Notes: generated by a model not told the origin, from the letters alone. Shown: positions 16,558 through 26,426, numbered from the stretch's first letter. The stretch is 64,000 nucleotides of DNA from CAZVPF01 sp964628195 (GCA_964628195.1 CAZVPF010000016.1:12843-76842), one strand, 5' to 3'. Numbers and translations are program-made.

Positions 16558-17290
16558 GCCGGGGAGCATAATAGGTTCGAGTCTGAGCACCCTTGTTAAA
16601 GAATACTCGACGATATCGCATAACCTTGCGAATATCAACACGGTCGGGTTCAAGAGGAAGATAAATTCGTTTCAGCGCGAGCTTATGAGTCATATGCGCA
16701 ATGAAAAGGACCCCGCTACGGGCGGCGCTCTGAAGATGAAGGGCAACTTTGATTTTACACAAGGTTCTTTTCTGCATACGGGCAACAGTCTTGACGCGGC
16801 GATTTGCGGGAGAGGTTTTTTCGTTGTTGAAACTCCGGAGGGGCCGAGGTACACCCGGAACGGTGTTTTCCATATCAACCCGGATACGAGGCAGCTTGTT
16901 GATCTTTCGGGAAGGATAGTGGCAGGGGCCGAGGCGCCTATAATTATTCCGGCGGGGGTCGGTGAGCAGGAAATTAACATTGCAGAGGACGGCAGCATAA
17001 GTGCGCGAGGGGTGCAGCTTGGGAGGCTGAGGCTTGTGGAGTTCAATATCGAGGACGAGGAAAAGGTCAAACCCATAGGCGACAATCTTTTTATGGCTCC
17101 CAGGGATGTTCAGTCACAGCCTTCGGAGTGCAGGCTCAGACAGGGGTTCAGGGAGAACTCGAATGTGAACCTGATGGAAGAGCTTGTGAATATGATGAGC
17201 GTGAAGCGCATGTACGAGATGAACATGAATATCATGAAAAGAATGCGTGAACAAAGTAAGAGTATGATAGATGTCGCCAAAAGCGGCTGA
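16550..17290 (+). CDS. flgF: Flagellar proximal rod protein FlgF
   Basis: A rod protein of the flagellar basal body, 246 residues from the ATG at 16550. It shows the axial-family N-terminus (ISHNLANINTVGFKRK), the FlgF/FlgG middle (GRGFFVVETPEGPRYTRNG) and the C-terminal heptad region ending VKRMYEMNMNIMKRM. The start is chosen because GGAGAGG stands directly upstream; the ATG overlaps the end of the PilZ gene by eight bases, implying coupled translation. The naming as FlgF and not FlgG follows from gene order and from the shorter, less conserved C-terminus. Confidence 0.88.
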   Translation: MAEPGSIIGSSLSTLVKEYSTISHNLANINTVGFKRKINSFQRELMSHMRNEKDPATGGALKMKGNFDFTQGSFLHTGNSLDAAICGRGFFVVETPEGPRYTRNGVFHINPDTRQLVDLSGRIVAGAEAPIIIPAGVGEQEINIAEDGSISARGVQLGRLRLVEFNIEDEEKVKPIGDNLFMAPRDVQSQPSECRLRQGFRENSNVNLMEELVNMMSVKRMYEMNMNIMKRMREQSKSMIDVAKSG

Positions 17291-17311
17291 TATTTAATTA
17301 GGGAGATAATT

Positions 17312-18094
17312 ATGCTTAGAGCATTTTCGACAGCGGCAACGGGCATGTCGGCGCAGCAGACAATGGTTGACGCGATAGCGAACAACCTTGCGAATATGAA
17401 CACGAACGGTTTTAAGAGGGCGCAGATAAATTTTCAGGATCTGCTTTACCTCAAGATGCGTGCGGCGGGGCGGGAGATATCGAGCGGTGTGACGGCTCCG
17501 AGCGGGCTTGAGATAGGCAGCGGTGTTCGTTTGGCCTCGACGAGCAAGATATTCACCGAAGGTGAGCTGCAGAGCACGGGCAGGGATCTCGATGTCGCGA
17601 TCGAGGGTGACGGTTTTTTTGAAGTTACCGACGCGAACGGGAACCTGCGGTATACAAGAGACGGAGCTTTCCAGGTTAACGCCAACGGTCAGCTTGTAAG
17701 CGCCAGCGGTTATGCGATAAGCCCGGGGATAAACATTCCGAGCGACGCGACGAGCATTGACATCGAGAAGGACGGGACGGTCAATGTCGAGACGGCTTCG
17801 GGCAGCCAGGTTGTGGGTACGCTTACGCTGGTGCGTTTTGCCAACCCGGCGGGACTCAGCGCCGAGGGCGGAAACCTTTACAAGGAAACCGAGGCGAGCG
17901 GAGCAGCTCAGGCGGGTACGCCTGGCCAGGACGGGTTCGGGACGATACTTTCAAAGTATCTCGAAAAGTCGAATGTTGAGATGGTCAAGGAGCTTGTGAA
18001 CCTTATTACGGCGCAGCGGGGTTATGAGATCAACTCCCGGTGCATCCGTGTGGGCGATGAAATACTTCGCAATACCAATATGCTGATAAGGTAA
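17312..18094 (+). CDS. flgG: Flagellar distal rod protein FlgG
   Basis: The main distal rod subunit, 260 residues, the usual length. It has a strongly conserved N-terminus (FSTAATGMSAQQTMVD, NNLANMNTNGFKRAQ), the FlgG-typical FQDLLYLKMRAAG, GDGFFEV with LRYTRDGAFQVN, and the C-terminal motif LVNLITAQRGYEINSR followed by DEILRNTNMLIR. GGGAG precedes the ATG. It sits 21 bp after flgF and just before flgA. Confidence 0.96.
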   Translation: MLRAFSTAATGMSAQQTMVDAIANNLANMNTNGFKRAQINFQDLLYLKMRAAGREISSGVTAPSGLEIGSGVRLASTSKIFTEGELQSTGRDLDVAIEGDGFFEVTDANGNLRYTRDGAFQVNANGQLVSASGYAISPGINIPSDATSIDIEKDGTVNVETASGSQVVGTLTLVRFANPAGLSAEGGNLYKETEASGAAQAGTPGQDGFGTILSKYLEKSNVEMVKELVNLITAQRGYEINSRCIRVGDEILRNTNMLIR

Positions 18095-18138
18095 TTTAAC
18101 GGGATGAAGCGATGACGGTTTTAAGAAGGATAAACTGC

Positions 18139-19107
18139 ATGAAGATTAAAAGGCTCATGGTCGCGGCGGTGATTTTGGTGCTGTGTTCGGCGGCAATTGG
18201 GGGGCCTTCGCTCAAGATTTACCTTTTTCGCGAAGCCGTTGTGGAAGGGGATGATATAACGCTTGCCTCGGCGGGGATCGTACGCGGTGCCGATGAGCAG
18301 ATGCTTGCTGAGATACGCGGGGTCGTGCTTGGTAAATTCGCTCTTTCGGGTCAGCAGGTTCGGATAGACAGGAATACGATTTTGAGCCGGCTGGCGTCGG
18401 AGGGTTTTGAAAGCGGAGATGTCGAGATAAGCGGGGCAGAGAGCGTTACGGTAAGACGTGACGAGCAGATAATCAAAGGTGAAAGGTTTGTCACTGTCGC
18501 TAGGGAGTATGTCGAGAGCACGGGCAAATACAGCGGGGCGAAGGTTTCGCTTTTGCGGGAGCCGAAAGAGTGGATACTGGATTCGAGCGTTAAGGACGTG
18601 AACTTCAAGGCGTCCGATGGGCTTTATCCGCGGGAGGGGCTTGCGAAGGTTGAGGTCAAGGTTTACGAGGACGGTGTCGAGTCGGGCAGCAGGGAGGTTG
18701 AGTTCAGCGTTGCTTATAAGATACAGCGGGCTGTGGCGAGCAGGGATATAAAAATCGGCCAGGCGCTGACGGCGGAAAATATCAGGATTGAAACCATTGA
18801 CAGTCCGCGGCCCCAGGCGAAGGGCTGGAAGGTTCCTTACGGGCTTGTTGCGACAAGGCCTATAAGAGAGGGCAGGGAGATAACGGATATTGTCGCTGAT
18901 TATCCGAAGCCGCCTGTGCTTGTAGAGAGAAGACAGAACGTAATGCTCAAGATAGAGTCCGGCGGGCTTTTGGTTACTTCTATGGGCGAGGCTCTCCAAG
19001 AGGGCAAGGTCGGTGAGTTTATACGGGTAAGAACGGGCCCGGGCAGGGGGGGCAGGATAATCATAGGAAAAGTTATGGAAGACGGGACGGTAAGGCCCAG
19101 CTTTTGA
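18139..19107 (+). CDS. flgA: P-ring assembly chaperone FlgA
   Basis: The periplasmic chaperone that allows FlgI to form the P ring. It has an N-terminal signal peptide (MKIKRLMVAAVILVLCSAA) and a C-terminal SAF domain (about residues 200-322) with the FlgA pattern VASRDIKIGQALTAENI and ATRPIREGREIT. The ATG at 18139 is preferred to one 27 bases upstream, since AAGGA precedes it and it gives a normal signal peptide. The N-terminal part is larger than in enteric FlgA (about 220 residues in total), as in some other phyla. It lies between flgG and flgH in the operon. Confidence 0.9.
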   Translation: MKIKRLMVAAVILVLCSAAIGGPSLKIYLFREAVVEGDDITLASAGIVRGADEQMLAEIRGVVLGKFALSGQQVRIDRNTILSRLASEGFESGDVEISGAESVTVRRDEQIIKGERFVTVAREYVESTGKYSGAKVSLLREPKEWILDSSVKDVNFKASDGLYPREGLAKVEVKVYEDGVESGSREVEFSVAYKIQRAVASRDIKIGQALTAENIRIETIDSPRPQAKGWKVPYGLVATRPIREGREITDIVADYPKPPVLVERRQNVMLKIESGGLLVTSMGEALQEGKVGEFIRVRTGPGRGGRIIIGKVMEDGTVRPSF

Positions 19108-19129
19108 GATGCTTAAGGAAAGGTGAAAA

Positions 19130-19759
19130 ATGATAATATTCAAAGCTGAAAAATACTTAGTATTATTCATCATGCTTGCGGCTGCGGTTTATTCGAGCGG
19201 ATGTCCGGCTGGTTCGATTTACGCGAAAAGGACCAGGGCAACTGCCAAGCCCATTTATTCAGACGACAAAGCCCACCGGGTCGGTGATCTTTTGACGATT
19301 ATAATCGCCGAGACTTCGTCGATCGACACGGAGGTCGACAGGGTAACAAGCAAGGAGACGGATCACAGTCTTACGGTCAAGGCTGGTGATAACGCTATTA
19401 ACGGTGTGTCATTTCTGCCGAACATGGGTGTGTCGACGGAGAGCCTGAAAGGGAGCACGGGCAAGCACGACTACGAGGACGAACGGACCTTTACGGACAA
19501 GATAACGGTTGTTGTTGAGGATGTTCTTTCGAACGGCAACTTAGTGGTTATCGGTACGAGGGAACGTGACGTATCGGGCGACAAGCAGATCATACAGGTA
19601 AGCGGTATTGTTCGGCCGAGGGATATTTCATTCGCCAACACAATTCGCAGCGAGCAGGTGGCCAACTTCAAGCTGGTCAATCTTAACGAAGGTATCAGCG
19701 AGGATTACAACAGCCGCGGCTGGCTGTCGGAGTTTTTGGATTCTATCTGGCCTTTCTAA
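19130..19759 (+). CDS. flgH: Flagellar L-ring lipoprotein FlgH
   Basis: Forms the outer-membrane bushing of the flagellum. The 209-residue product has a hydrophobic leader with Cys about 25 in the context YSSGC, an acceptable although not ideal lipobox. It then shows the family core: DDKAHRVGDLLTIII near residue 45, a DKITVVVEDVLSNGNLVV segment, and GIVRPRDISFANTIRSEQVA toward the end. The gene order flgA-flgH-flgI is conserved. The presence of L- and P-ring genes shows a diderm envelope with an outer membrane. Confidence 0.94.
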   Translation: MIIFKAEKYLVLFIMLAAAVYSSGCPAGSIYAKRTRATAKPIYSDDKAHRVGDLLTIIIAETSSIDTEVDRVTSKETDHSLTVKAGDNAINGVSFLPNMGVSTESLKGSTGKHDYEDERTFTDKITVVVEDVLSNGNLVVIGTRERDVSGDKQIIQVSGIVRPRDISFANTIRSEQVANFKLVNLNEGISEDYNSRGWLSEFLDSIWPF

Positions 19760-19771
19760 AGAGGAAGCATA

Positions 19772-20887
19772 ATGCGTAAGTGCATATTTATACCGGTTAT
19801 ACTTGTCCTTGTTTGCGGGCTGTGTTTTGGCGCGCGGATAAAGGATATTGTTGACATTCACGGAGTTCGGAGCAACCCGCTTATGGGGATGGGTCTTGTG
19901 GTTGGTCTTGCGGACGGCAACGGTGATACGACTGTTCCTCCGAGGCAGATGCTTTCGAGCCTTTTGAGCAGGGAGGGAATGACGTTCGATCCGGGGATAC
20001 TGGGGGCGGGCAGTATTGCGCTTGTGGCGGTTACGGCGGAGCTTGGCCCGTGGGACCGCGAGGGAAGCAGGATAGACATTAACGTTGCGACGCTCGGTGA
20101 CGCAGAGAGCCTCCAGGGCGGTATGCTTCTGGCGACTGAGCTTCGGGGTCTTGACGGTGATGTTTACGCTGTGGCACGGGCGGCGTCGATATCGACTTCT
20201 TCCTGGACGGTTGAAAGCGGCAAGACCGGCAGCAGGGTAGCGAAGAACCATCCGACAGTCGGGAGGATACCGAACGGGGCGCACGTTGAAAGGCACGAGC
20301 TTTCCAATTTTATTGAAGTGATAGGCGGCCAGCGGTTTGTTACGCTTGCTCTTCGCAACGCTGATTTCACCACGGCAGAGAGGATACGCAACGCGGTCGA
20401 GAGTGTTTACCCGGATACCGCTTTTGTTGAAGACGCGGGCACTATTCGCGTGCATATACCGCTGGAGGTGACCACGAGCGACCTTGTTCGGTTTGTGGAT
20501 ACGATCACTTCACTGACGGTTGATGTGGATATGCCTGCGATAGTTTTGATTAACGAGAAGACCGGAACCATCGTTGTGGGTGGTAACGTCGGGATATCGG
20601 AGGCTGCGATAGCGCAGGGCAGCCTTGTGGTGAAGGTTAAGGAACAGCAGGTTGTTTCTCAGCCGACGACGCCTTTTACGGAAGGGGCGAGTACGGCGGT
20701 TGTGGACGACACGTCGATACAGATAGAGGAAGAGGAGGGGCATTTGATACCTGTTCCGGAAGTTGTTACGGTGGAGGAGCTTGCCAATGCGCTTAACGCT
20801 ATCGGCGCCACGCCGCGTGATTTGATTTCGATCTTCCAGGCGCTTAAGGCAAGCGGTGCGCTGCAGGCGCGGATAGAGACTATGTAA
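19772..20887 (+). CDS. flgI: Flagellar P-ring protein FlgI
   Basis: A periplasmic ring protein around the rod. The signal peptide (about residues 1-19) is followed by IKDIVDIHGVRSNPLMGMGLVVGL, the FlgI hallmark, then LLSREGM, DINVATLGDAESLQGGMLL and, near the C-terminus, LANALNAIGATPRDLISIFQALKASGAL. The length of 371 residues is normal. A Thr/Glu-rich insertion at about residues 295-325 (TTPFTEGAST) interrupts the otherwise standard C-terminal third. It lies 12 bp after flgH. Confidence 0.96.
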   Translation: MRKCIFIPVILVLVCGLCFGARIKDIVDIHGVRSNPLMGMGLVVGLADGNGDTTVPPRQMLSSLLSREGMTFDPGILGAGSIALVAVTAELGPWDREGSRIDINVATLGDAESLQGGMLLATELRGLDGDVYAVARAASISTSSWTVESGKTGSRVAKNHPTVGRIPNGAHVERHELSNFIEVIGGQRFVTLALRNADFTTAERIRNAVESVYPDTAFVEDAGTIRVHIPLEVTTSDLVRFVDTITSLTVDVDMPAIVLINEKTGTIVVGGNVGISEAAIAQGSLVVKVKEQQVVSQPTTPFTEGASTAVVDDTSIQIEEEEGHLIPVPEVVTVEELANALNAIGATPRDLISIFQALKASGALQARIETM

Positions 20888-20897
20888 GGAGCTTAGC

Positions 20898-21305
20898 ATG
20901 GATATATCGGGGATACTTAATTCGGGCAATGCCGATCTGATAAGCGCGATCGAGGCTACGGGCGGAATGGGGCCGGGCAATGTCGGGCAGGGGGGGCGCA
21001 CGGTCGATAGATTTCTGCTTGATTATGAGCAGGACCTCAGCCCTGAACAGCGGAAGAAGATGAAGGCGGCGAAGGATTTTGAGTCGCTTTTTCTTCACGA
21101 GATACTTAAACAGATGCAGGATTCGATACCCGATTCGGAGCTTTTTGAGGATTCGACTTCTGGTCAGATCGACAGCATGTTCGTTTCGTTTTTGAGCCAG
21201 GGCCTTTCCGAGGGCGGCGGGCTTGGCTTGTGGAGGCAGATATATGAGCAGATGCCGGACGGTTCTGAGGCTGAGTTGAGCGGCGAGCTTGACGCGGAGA
21301 TGTAG
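20898..21305 (+). CDS. flgJ: FlgJ-type rod-binding protein (no muramidase domain)
   Basis: A 135-residue protein matching the N-terminal rod-cap domain of FlgJ: KAAKDFESLFLHEILKQMQ near residue 55 and FVSFLSQGLSEGGGLGL near residue 95. The C-terminal glucosaminidase domain of enteric FlgJ is absent, as is normal in many phyla, so hole-cutting in the wall would need another enzyme. It lies 10 bp after flgI. Confidence 0.85.
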   Translation: MDISGILNSGNADLISAIEATGGMGPGNVGQGGRTVDRFLLDYEQDLSPEQRKKMKAAKDFESLFLHEILKQMQDSIPDSELFEDSTSGQIDSMFVSFLSQGLSEGGGLGLWRQIYEQMPDGSEAELSGELDAEM

Positions 21306-21320
21306 TTTATTTTTTGCAGG

Positions 21321-21848
21321 ATGAAGATGCAGTACATAAAAAACCAATTGAATGAGCTTGTCGACAGGCTTCTTGAGACGCTCGACGAGGATATATGCTA
21401 TGTTCACGTTTCGCTGGAAAGGCTGAATCGTTTGAGAAAGGCGGTCATTAAACGTGAGGAGACGAGCCTGAAGGAGATGATCGAGCTTATTCAGAACGAC
21501 CGGATGAATTACAGGCATATCGAGAACAGGCGGATCGAGCTGCGAAAGCGTATCGCGTCGCTTTTGGGTATGAATCATGATCAAGTGAATATGACGAGGT
21601 TATGCGAGATCATCGAAGAGCCGCGCAGGGGGCTTTTGAAAGAAAAGCAGAAAGAGCTTAACGAGACAGTTCCGAAGTTCCGGGCCGAGCACACTTCCAC
21701 GATATTACTGCTTCGCGAGTGCGCGAGGTTTAACGGGCTGCTGCTTAAGGCTGTGCTTGGTGACAGGCAGGAGACGTCGACGTATAACTCAGGCGGGGAC
21801 GTGGCGACACACAGGTCTGGCGAGAGGTTCGTAAGCTTTCGTGTTTGA
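21321..21848 (+). CDS. flgN: FlgN-type export chaperone for hook-junction proteins
   Basis: A 175-residue, mostly helical, charged protein (NQLNELVDRLLETLDEDI, then LLKEKQKELNETVPKFRAE). Its length, helicity and place immediately before flgK and flgL match FlgN, which keeps the hook-filament junction proteins export-ready. Sequence identity in the family is low, so identification rests mainly on context. The last 25 residues are polar and probably unstructured. A 48-bp gap separates it from flgK. Confidence 0.75.
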   Translation: MKMQYIKNQLNELVDRLLETLDEDICYVHVSLERLNRLRKAVIKREETSLKEMIELIQNDRMNYRHIENRRIELRKRIASLLGMNHDQVNMTRLCEIIEEPRRGLLKEKQKELNETVPKFRAEHTSTILLLRECARFNGLLLKAVLGDRQETSTYNSGGDVATHRSGERFVSFRV

Positions 21849-21896
21849 TCAGCGCCGGTAAATTAAAACTTTATTCGCCAATTACGGAAAGACGAT

Positions 21897-23918
21897 ATGG
21901 CAGGACTTGAGATAGGAATTAGCGGTTTGAGCGCGGCCCAGAACGCGCTTGACATAATAGGCAATAACATAGCAAACGCGGCGACGGAAGGTTATCACCG
22001 TCAGAACCCGGATTTGCGGCCCAAGGCGGACGTTTTTACAAACGGTGTGCTGGTGGGTCAGGGTGTTGATATGGCGATGATCAAGCGTAATGTTAATTAC
22101 CTGCTGGAAACGGAGATAATGGAACAGGAGTCGACGCTTGAGCAGCTTACGAGGGAGCTTGACAGCCTTAAGACGATGGAAAGCGCGTTTGGTGAGATGA
22201 CAACGTCTGCGCTTAGTACGACGATCGATAATTTTTATTCGTCGCTGCATAATCTCTCGGAAAAGCCTTCCGATGTTGTTTACCAGTCGGAGGTGGTTAG
22301 CACCGCAAAGACACTTTCGGCGCAGCTTCAGAACCTGGGCAAGATAGTTTCCGACCTGGAGGATAACACTTACAACGAATCGCGAAACCTTATTTCGGAT
22401 ATTAACACGTACGCGACACAGATCGCGGACCTGAATAAGCTCATACACCGGGCGATGGTCAAGGGAGAGAACCCTAACAATATGCTCGACGAGCGGGATA
22501 AGATTATCGCGGAAATGAACGAGCTTGTGGGGGTTACGACTTATCAGCGTGATAACGGTGTTTTCGATGTCAGCGTTGGTAATATTCCTCTTGTAACGGG
22601 TTCGTTTGCGAGCGAGGTCGAGGTTGGGCTTGTTGTCAACGGCAGCAATTACGACCTGGGTCTTGCGCCTAAGGACAGCGGTATTTATGATACGGAAATA
22701 ACGGGCGGTCAGCTTGGCGGTCTTTTCAGCATGAAGAACGATATCCTTCGGGATGTTGCCGACAAGCTGGACAACCTTGCACAGAATATAATATACAGTA
22801 TGAACGATCTGCATGTTCAGGGTGTCGGTTCTCACGGTTCGTTCGAGAGTTTGCAGGGCTGGACGCTTACGACGACGAACCTTGACGAGATGGAACCGCC
22901 TATAACAAACGGCGGGGAGCTTTTTATTCGTGTTATCGACGCAAGCGGAAACGCTTACAGGGATTCGATAACGGTATCGACATCGGATACGATAAGCGAT
23001 GTTATAACGGATATCGAGGCGACTTTTCCGGAGCTTAACGCCGCGATAGTGGCCGACAAGCTTCAGATAAGCGTGGATACGAGCGCTTTTCCGGGCTACA
23101 AGTTCGATTTTCTGCCGGGTGTTCTTTCTGCGCCTAATTCGAGCACACTAACCGGCGGCGGGGGCGGTGAACTTCCGCCTGTAGTGGAGGTTCTGGGCAA
23201 CTATACGGGCACATCCGACGAGACGTACACCTTTACGGTTACGGGCAGCGCGGATGGTTATATCGGTACCGGTGATTTGCGGCTGCTTGTTCAGGACAGC
23301 GGAGGCGGTACGGTTGCTAATGTGAATATAGGCAGCGGGTACGAGATCGGCAGCCATATAGAGATAGATAAGGGTATTAAGATCGCTTTGAAGGCTAACG
23401 GTTCGGAACCCGGTTATGTAAGGGTCGCGCCGGCGCAGGATTTTACTGTTGAGGCGATTTCCGACAGCGATACGGCGGGGATATTGTCGAGCACGGGTCT
23501 GAATGCTTTTTTCATCGGCACCAGTGCGACATCGATAGAAGTTGTCGACGCCATTGAGAACGACTTTTCGCTAATCGCGGTTTCAAGGAACGTAGGCGGT
23601 GTGGATAACAACAACGTTCGGGCGATGGCACAGCTTGGAGATACGGCGGACGCGGATATGAACAACCTGACTCCGAAGGAATACTACAGGACGCTTACGA
23701 CCGACATAGGACAGCAGATATCTTTGACCGAACTGAAGCAGGAAAATTCGCTGGGTATATGGCGGAGCCTTAAACAGCAGCGTGACGACGTAAGCGGTGT
23801 GGATATGAACGACGAGGCGTCGAAGATGCTGGTTTACGAGAGGATGTTCCAGGGGATGGCGAAGTACATGAACACCGTGGCCGGTACGCTGGATACGCTG
23901 ATAGGCATAATGAGATAA
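21897..23918 (+). CDS. flgK: Hook-filament junction protein FlgK (HAP1)
   Basis: The first junction protein between hook and filament. The N-terminus GISGLSAAQNALDIIGNNIANAATEGYHRQ is the canonical FlgK axial motif, and the C-terminus includes SLGIWRSLKQQRDDVSGVDMNDEASKMLVYERMFQ, the usual FlgK 'SGVNxDEE' region in altered form. The central domain (about residues 310-570) is Thr/Gly-rich and variable, as expected for surface-exposed parts. At 673 residues it is longer than enteric FlgK (about 550). Confidence 0.95.
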   Translation: MAGLEIGISGLSAAQNALDIIGNNIANAATEGYHRQNPDLRPKADVFTNGVLVGQGVDMAMIKRNVNYLLETEIMEQESTLEQLTRELDSLKTMESAFGEMTTSALSTTIDNFYSSLHNLSEKPSDVVYQSEVVSTAKTLSAQLQNLGKIVSDLEDNTYNESRNLISDINTYATQIADLNKLIHRAMVKGENPNNMLDERDKIIAEMNELVGVTTYQRDNGVFDVSVGNIPLVTGSFASEVEVGLVVNGSNYDLGLAPKDSGIYDTEITGGQLGGLFSMKNDILRDVADKLDNLAQNIIYSMNDLHVQGVGSHGSFESLQGWTLTTTNLDEMEPPITNGGELFIRVIDASGNAYRDSITVSTSDTISDVITDIEATFPELNAAIVADKLQISVDTSAFPGYKFDFLPGVLSAPNSSTLTGGGGGELPPVVEVLGNYTGTSDETYTFTVTGSADGYIGTGDLRLLVQDSGGGTVANVNIGSGYEIGSHIEIDKGIKIALKANGSEPGYVRVAPAQDFTVEAISDSDTAGILSSTGLNAFFIGTSATSIEVVDAIENDFSLIAVSRNVGGVDNNNVRAMAQLGDTADADMNNLTPKEYYRTLTTDIGQQISLTELKQENSLGIWRSLKQQRDDVSGVDMNDEASKMLVYERMFQGMAKYMNTVAGTLDTLIGIMR

Positions 23919-23939
23919 GTATAATTAAGGGAACAGGCG

Positions 23940-25136
23940 ATGACATTTTCTCTTGACGCGATATATCATGGTGCGAGCTGGGCGATATACAGCCACTCTA
24001 AAGAGCTTATGGAGCTTCAGGAAAAGGCTGCGACGGGTCAGGATATCAACCGCACAAGCGATGACCCCATAAAGTCGAACCGTGTGCTTGATCTTCGCTC
24101 GGACGAGCGGGGTCTTACTACTTATCTCGAGACGCTCGAGGAGTCCGTAAGCATACTTGATTATGCCGGTTCGGTTGTGCAGAGCATAAGCGGCCAGGTT
24201 TCTGATGCGATGAGCTCTCTTACATCGGTGCTTTCGGGTGTCTGGAACTCGCAGGACAACAACTCTGTCAGGGCGTCGCTTTCGGAGGATGTAAACAATA
24301 TTCTCGAACAGATAGTGTCGCTTTCGAATTCACAGAGGCTGGGTCACAGGCTTTTCAGCGGAGAGAATACGGATGCGGACGCTTACAGTGTGCAGCGGGA
24401 CAGCAATGGTGATATTACACGTGTAAATTACGAGGGCAGCTATGAAGAACGTAAAGTTGAGGTTGCCCCGGGGGTTGATATGGGTGTGTCGCTGGTTGGT
24501 GACGAACTGTTCAAATCCGACGACCGCGGCACGACAAGGATTTTCGGCAATACGGGTGCGAGTGTGGGGACGGGGACTTCGAACGTTCGCGGCGATGTCT
24601 GGCTGACGGTTACCGGTGTTCCGGGCAACTTCGATTTATCGATTGACGGGGGGACGACGACTGTTAATGTCAACGGTACGGAGACCAACGCCGCGGTTGT
24701 CAATCCCTCAACGGGTGAGGTGCTTTACATTGACGCGACGACGATTACGCAGGCCGGGACAGACAGGGTGCAGTGCCCGGGAACTTACGATATATTCAAC
24801 GTGCTGATCAATGTTCGGGATATGCTCAAGAACGTGTCGAGCGTTGACAGCGATGACTGGCATACGATGATGGACCACATGATCGATTCGCTGCGCGAGG
24901 TTGAGCAGAAGCTTACCAAGGCGTTTCCCACGATAGGGGGCAGGATCAATTCCATGACGAACTTCAAGGATGCGCTTGAGGATATCCGTGCGAACACGCA
25001 GGACGACATCAGCAGGATGCAGGACGCGGATATTGCGCAGGTATCGCTGGAGTTGTCGCGGCATGAGGTTCTTTACCAGATGTCGCTTAATGTTGCGGCG
25101 AAGATGTTTTCGATGTCGCTTCTTGATTTCATGTAA
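23940..25136 (+). CDS. flgL: Hook-filament junction protein FlgL (HAP3)
   Basis: The second junction protein, flagellin-like at both ends. The N-terminus has LMELQEKAATGQDINRTSDDPIKSNRVLDLRS, the flagellin/FlgL motif, and the C-terminal helix is LSRHEVLYQMSLNVAAKMFSMSLLDFM. The length is 398 residues, with the flagellin-like heptads at about 30-140 and 310-398 enclosing a variable core. It follows flgK by 21 bp. No separate flagellin gene appears anywhere in the window, so this is the only flagellin-family gene here. Confidence 0.93.
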   Translation: MTFSLDAIYHGASWAIYSHSKELMELQEKAATGQDINRTSDDPIKSNRVLDLRSDERGLTTYLETLEESVSILDYAGSVVQSISGQVSDAMSSLTSVLSGVWNSQDNNSVRASLSEDVNNILEQIVSLSNSQRLGHRLFSGENTDADAYSVQRDSNGDITRVNYEGSYEERKVEVAPGVDMGVSLVGDELFKSDDRGTTRIFGNTGASVGTGTSNVRGDVWLTVTGVPGNFDLSIDGGTTTVNVNGTETNAAVVNPSTGEVLYIDATTITQAGTDRVQCPGTYDIFNVLINVRDMLKNVSSVDSDDWHTMMDHMIDSLREVEQKLTKAFPTIGGRINSMTNFKDALEDIRANTQDDISRMQDADIAQVSLELSRHEVLYQMSLNVAAKMFSMSLLDFM

Positions 25137-25190
25137 TTATAAATAATGGCTGACAGGCTCAGGGCTTAATAAGATATTCCTAAGGGAGAT

Positions 25191-26426
25191 ATGACTGATA
25201 TCAGGGCACAAAGACAGGCGTACCTGGAAATGGCCGGGGCCGGAGATTTTGCCGGCTGTACGGAGATGATCACCCGGCTTTTGGAAAGGGAGCCGGAAAA
25301 CGGACTGCTTTGGAACGATGCGGGGGCGGTGTTTTTCAACATGGGCCTTGCCGAGGATGCTGTTTTATGTTTTGAGAAGGCTATCGGGGCCGGTTTTGCG
25401 GGCGCGGAAGTTCGCGAGAATCTTGAAACGGCTGTTAAGGCCGTTGAGAGCGGAGGGGATAGTATTAAGAAAGTCGCGGTTTTCTGCGGCGGTGACGGGG
25501 ATACGTTCTTTCGGGACATTGCTGCGCATCTCGGGAAGAAGTACGAGCTTAGGTTTTTCAAGGGCAGGACCGAATCGGATATCCGGGAACTTATGGAATG
25601 GAGCGATGTTTCTTGGTTTGAGTGGTGCACCAACCTGGCGGTCGCAGGGTCGCGGCTGCCGAAATGCTGCACGAGCATTGTGCGGCTGCACCGTTATGAG
25701 GCGTATGTCGGCTGGGTGGAGAAAGTGAACTGGGGGGCGGTCGATCACCTTATTACGGTGGGCAACCCGGTTGTCGAGCAGTTCGTTAGAAGGCTTGTGC
25801 CGGGCATAGAGCAGCAGGTCCGGATGCACGTTATACCGAACGGGGTCGATGTTGAGCGTTTTGGTTTTGTGGAACGGGAGAAGGGTAAAAATATAGCATT
25901 TGTGGCGAACCTGCGTGATGTGAAGAATCCTGCGCTTGCGATTCAGTGTGCCGCGGCAATTTGTGAGAGGGATCCGGGTTACAGGCTGTTCATAGCGGGC
26001 AAAGGGGGTGATCCTGTGCTGGAGCAGTATATCGGTCATGTTATCTCTCAGCCGGGGCTTAGGGGCAAGATAATATATGACGGCTGGCAGAGCGATATTA
26101 ACGGCTGGCTGGAAGATAAGCACTATATTCTCTGCACGAGCATGATCGAAAGCCAGGGGATGGGCGTGCTGGAGGCGATGGCGAGGGGGATCCGGCCTGT
26201 GGTTCATAACTACCCGGGAGCGGCGGAGGTGTTCAGCCCGGAGTATGTTTTTACTACTGTCAATCAATTCTGCGAGCAGGTGCTGGAGGGTGATTACAGG
26301 CCTGCGGAATACCGTGAATTTGTTGAGCGGCGGTATTGCCTGGAAAGGGCGCTTGGGTCGATAGATGAATTATTTTCCGCCATTGCCCGGAAGAATTTTC
26401 AGACGGCTGGGCGATATTCGGGCTGA
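25191..26426 (+). CDS. TPR-glycosyltransferase (GT4 fold), catalytic residues intact
   Basis: A 411-residue protein. About the first 75 residues form a tetratricopeptide pair (LLWNDAGAVFFNMGLAEDAV). The rest is a GT-B glycosyltransferase of family GT4: VIPNGVDVERF near residue 222, NLRDVKNP, LFIAGKGGDP, and the donor-binding EX7E pair Glu320/Glu328 within ESQGMGVLEAMARG. It would transfer a sugar from a nucleotide donor in the cytoplasm. It lies 54 bp after flgL and precedes a clear paralogue, so it is probably a flagellar glycosylation enzyme; the acceptor is not known. Start ATG has an AAGGGAG site close upstream. Confidence 0.82.
   Translation: MTDIRAQRQAYLEMAGAGDFAGCTEMITRLLEREPENGLLWNDAGAVFFNMGLAEDAVLCFEKAIGAGFAGAEVRENLETAVKAVESGGDSIKKVAVFCGGDGDTFFRDIAAHLGKKYELRFFKGRTESDIRELMEWSDVSWFEWCTNLAVAGSRLPKCCTSIVRLHRYEAYVGWVEKVNWGAVDHLITVGNPVVEQFVRRLVPGIEQQVRMHVIPNGVDVERFGFVEREKGKNIAFVANLRDVKNPALAIQCAAAICERDPGYRLFIAGKGGDPVLEQYIGHVISQPGLRGKIIYDGWQSDINGWLEDKHYILCTSMIESQGMGVLEAMARGIRPVVHNYPGAAEVFSPEYVFTTVNQFCEQVLEGDYRPAEYREFVERRYCLERALGSIDELFSAIARKNFQTAGRYSG

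Noticed and set aside
15388..16653. A 421-codon minus-strand frame opposite the PilZ gene
   Set aside because: Antisense shadow crossing a gene boundary; no coherent protein.
21882..22835. A 317-codon minus-strand frame opposite flgK
   Set aside because: Antisense to the conserved N-terminus of FlgK; composition typical of shadow frames.
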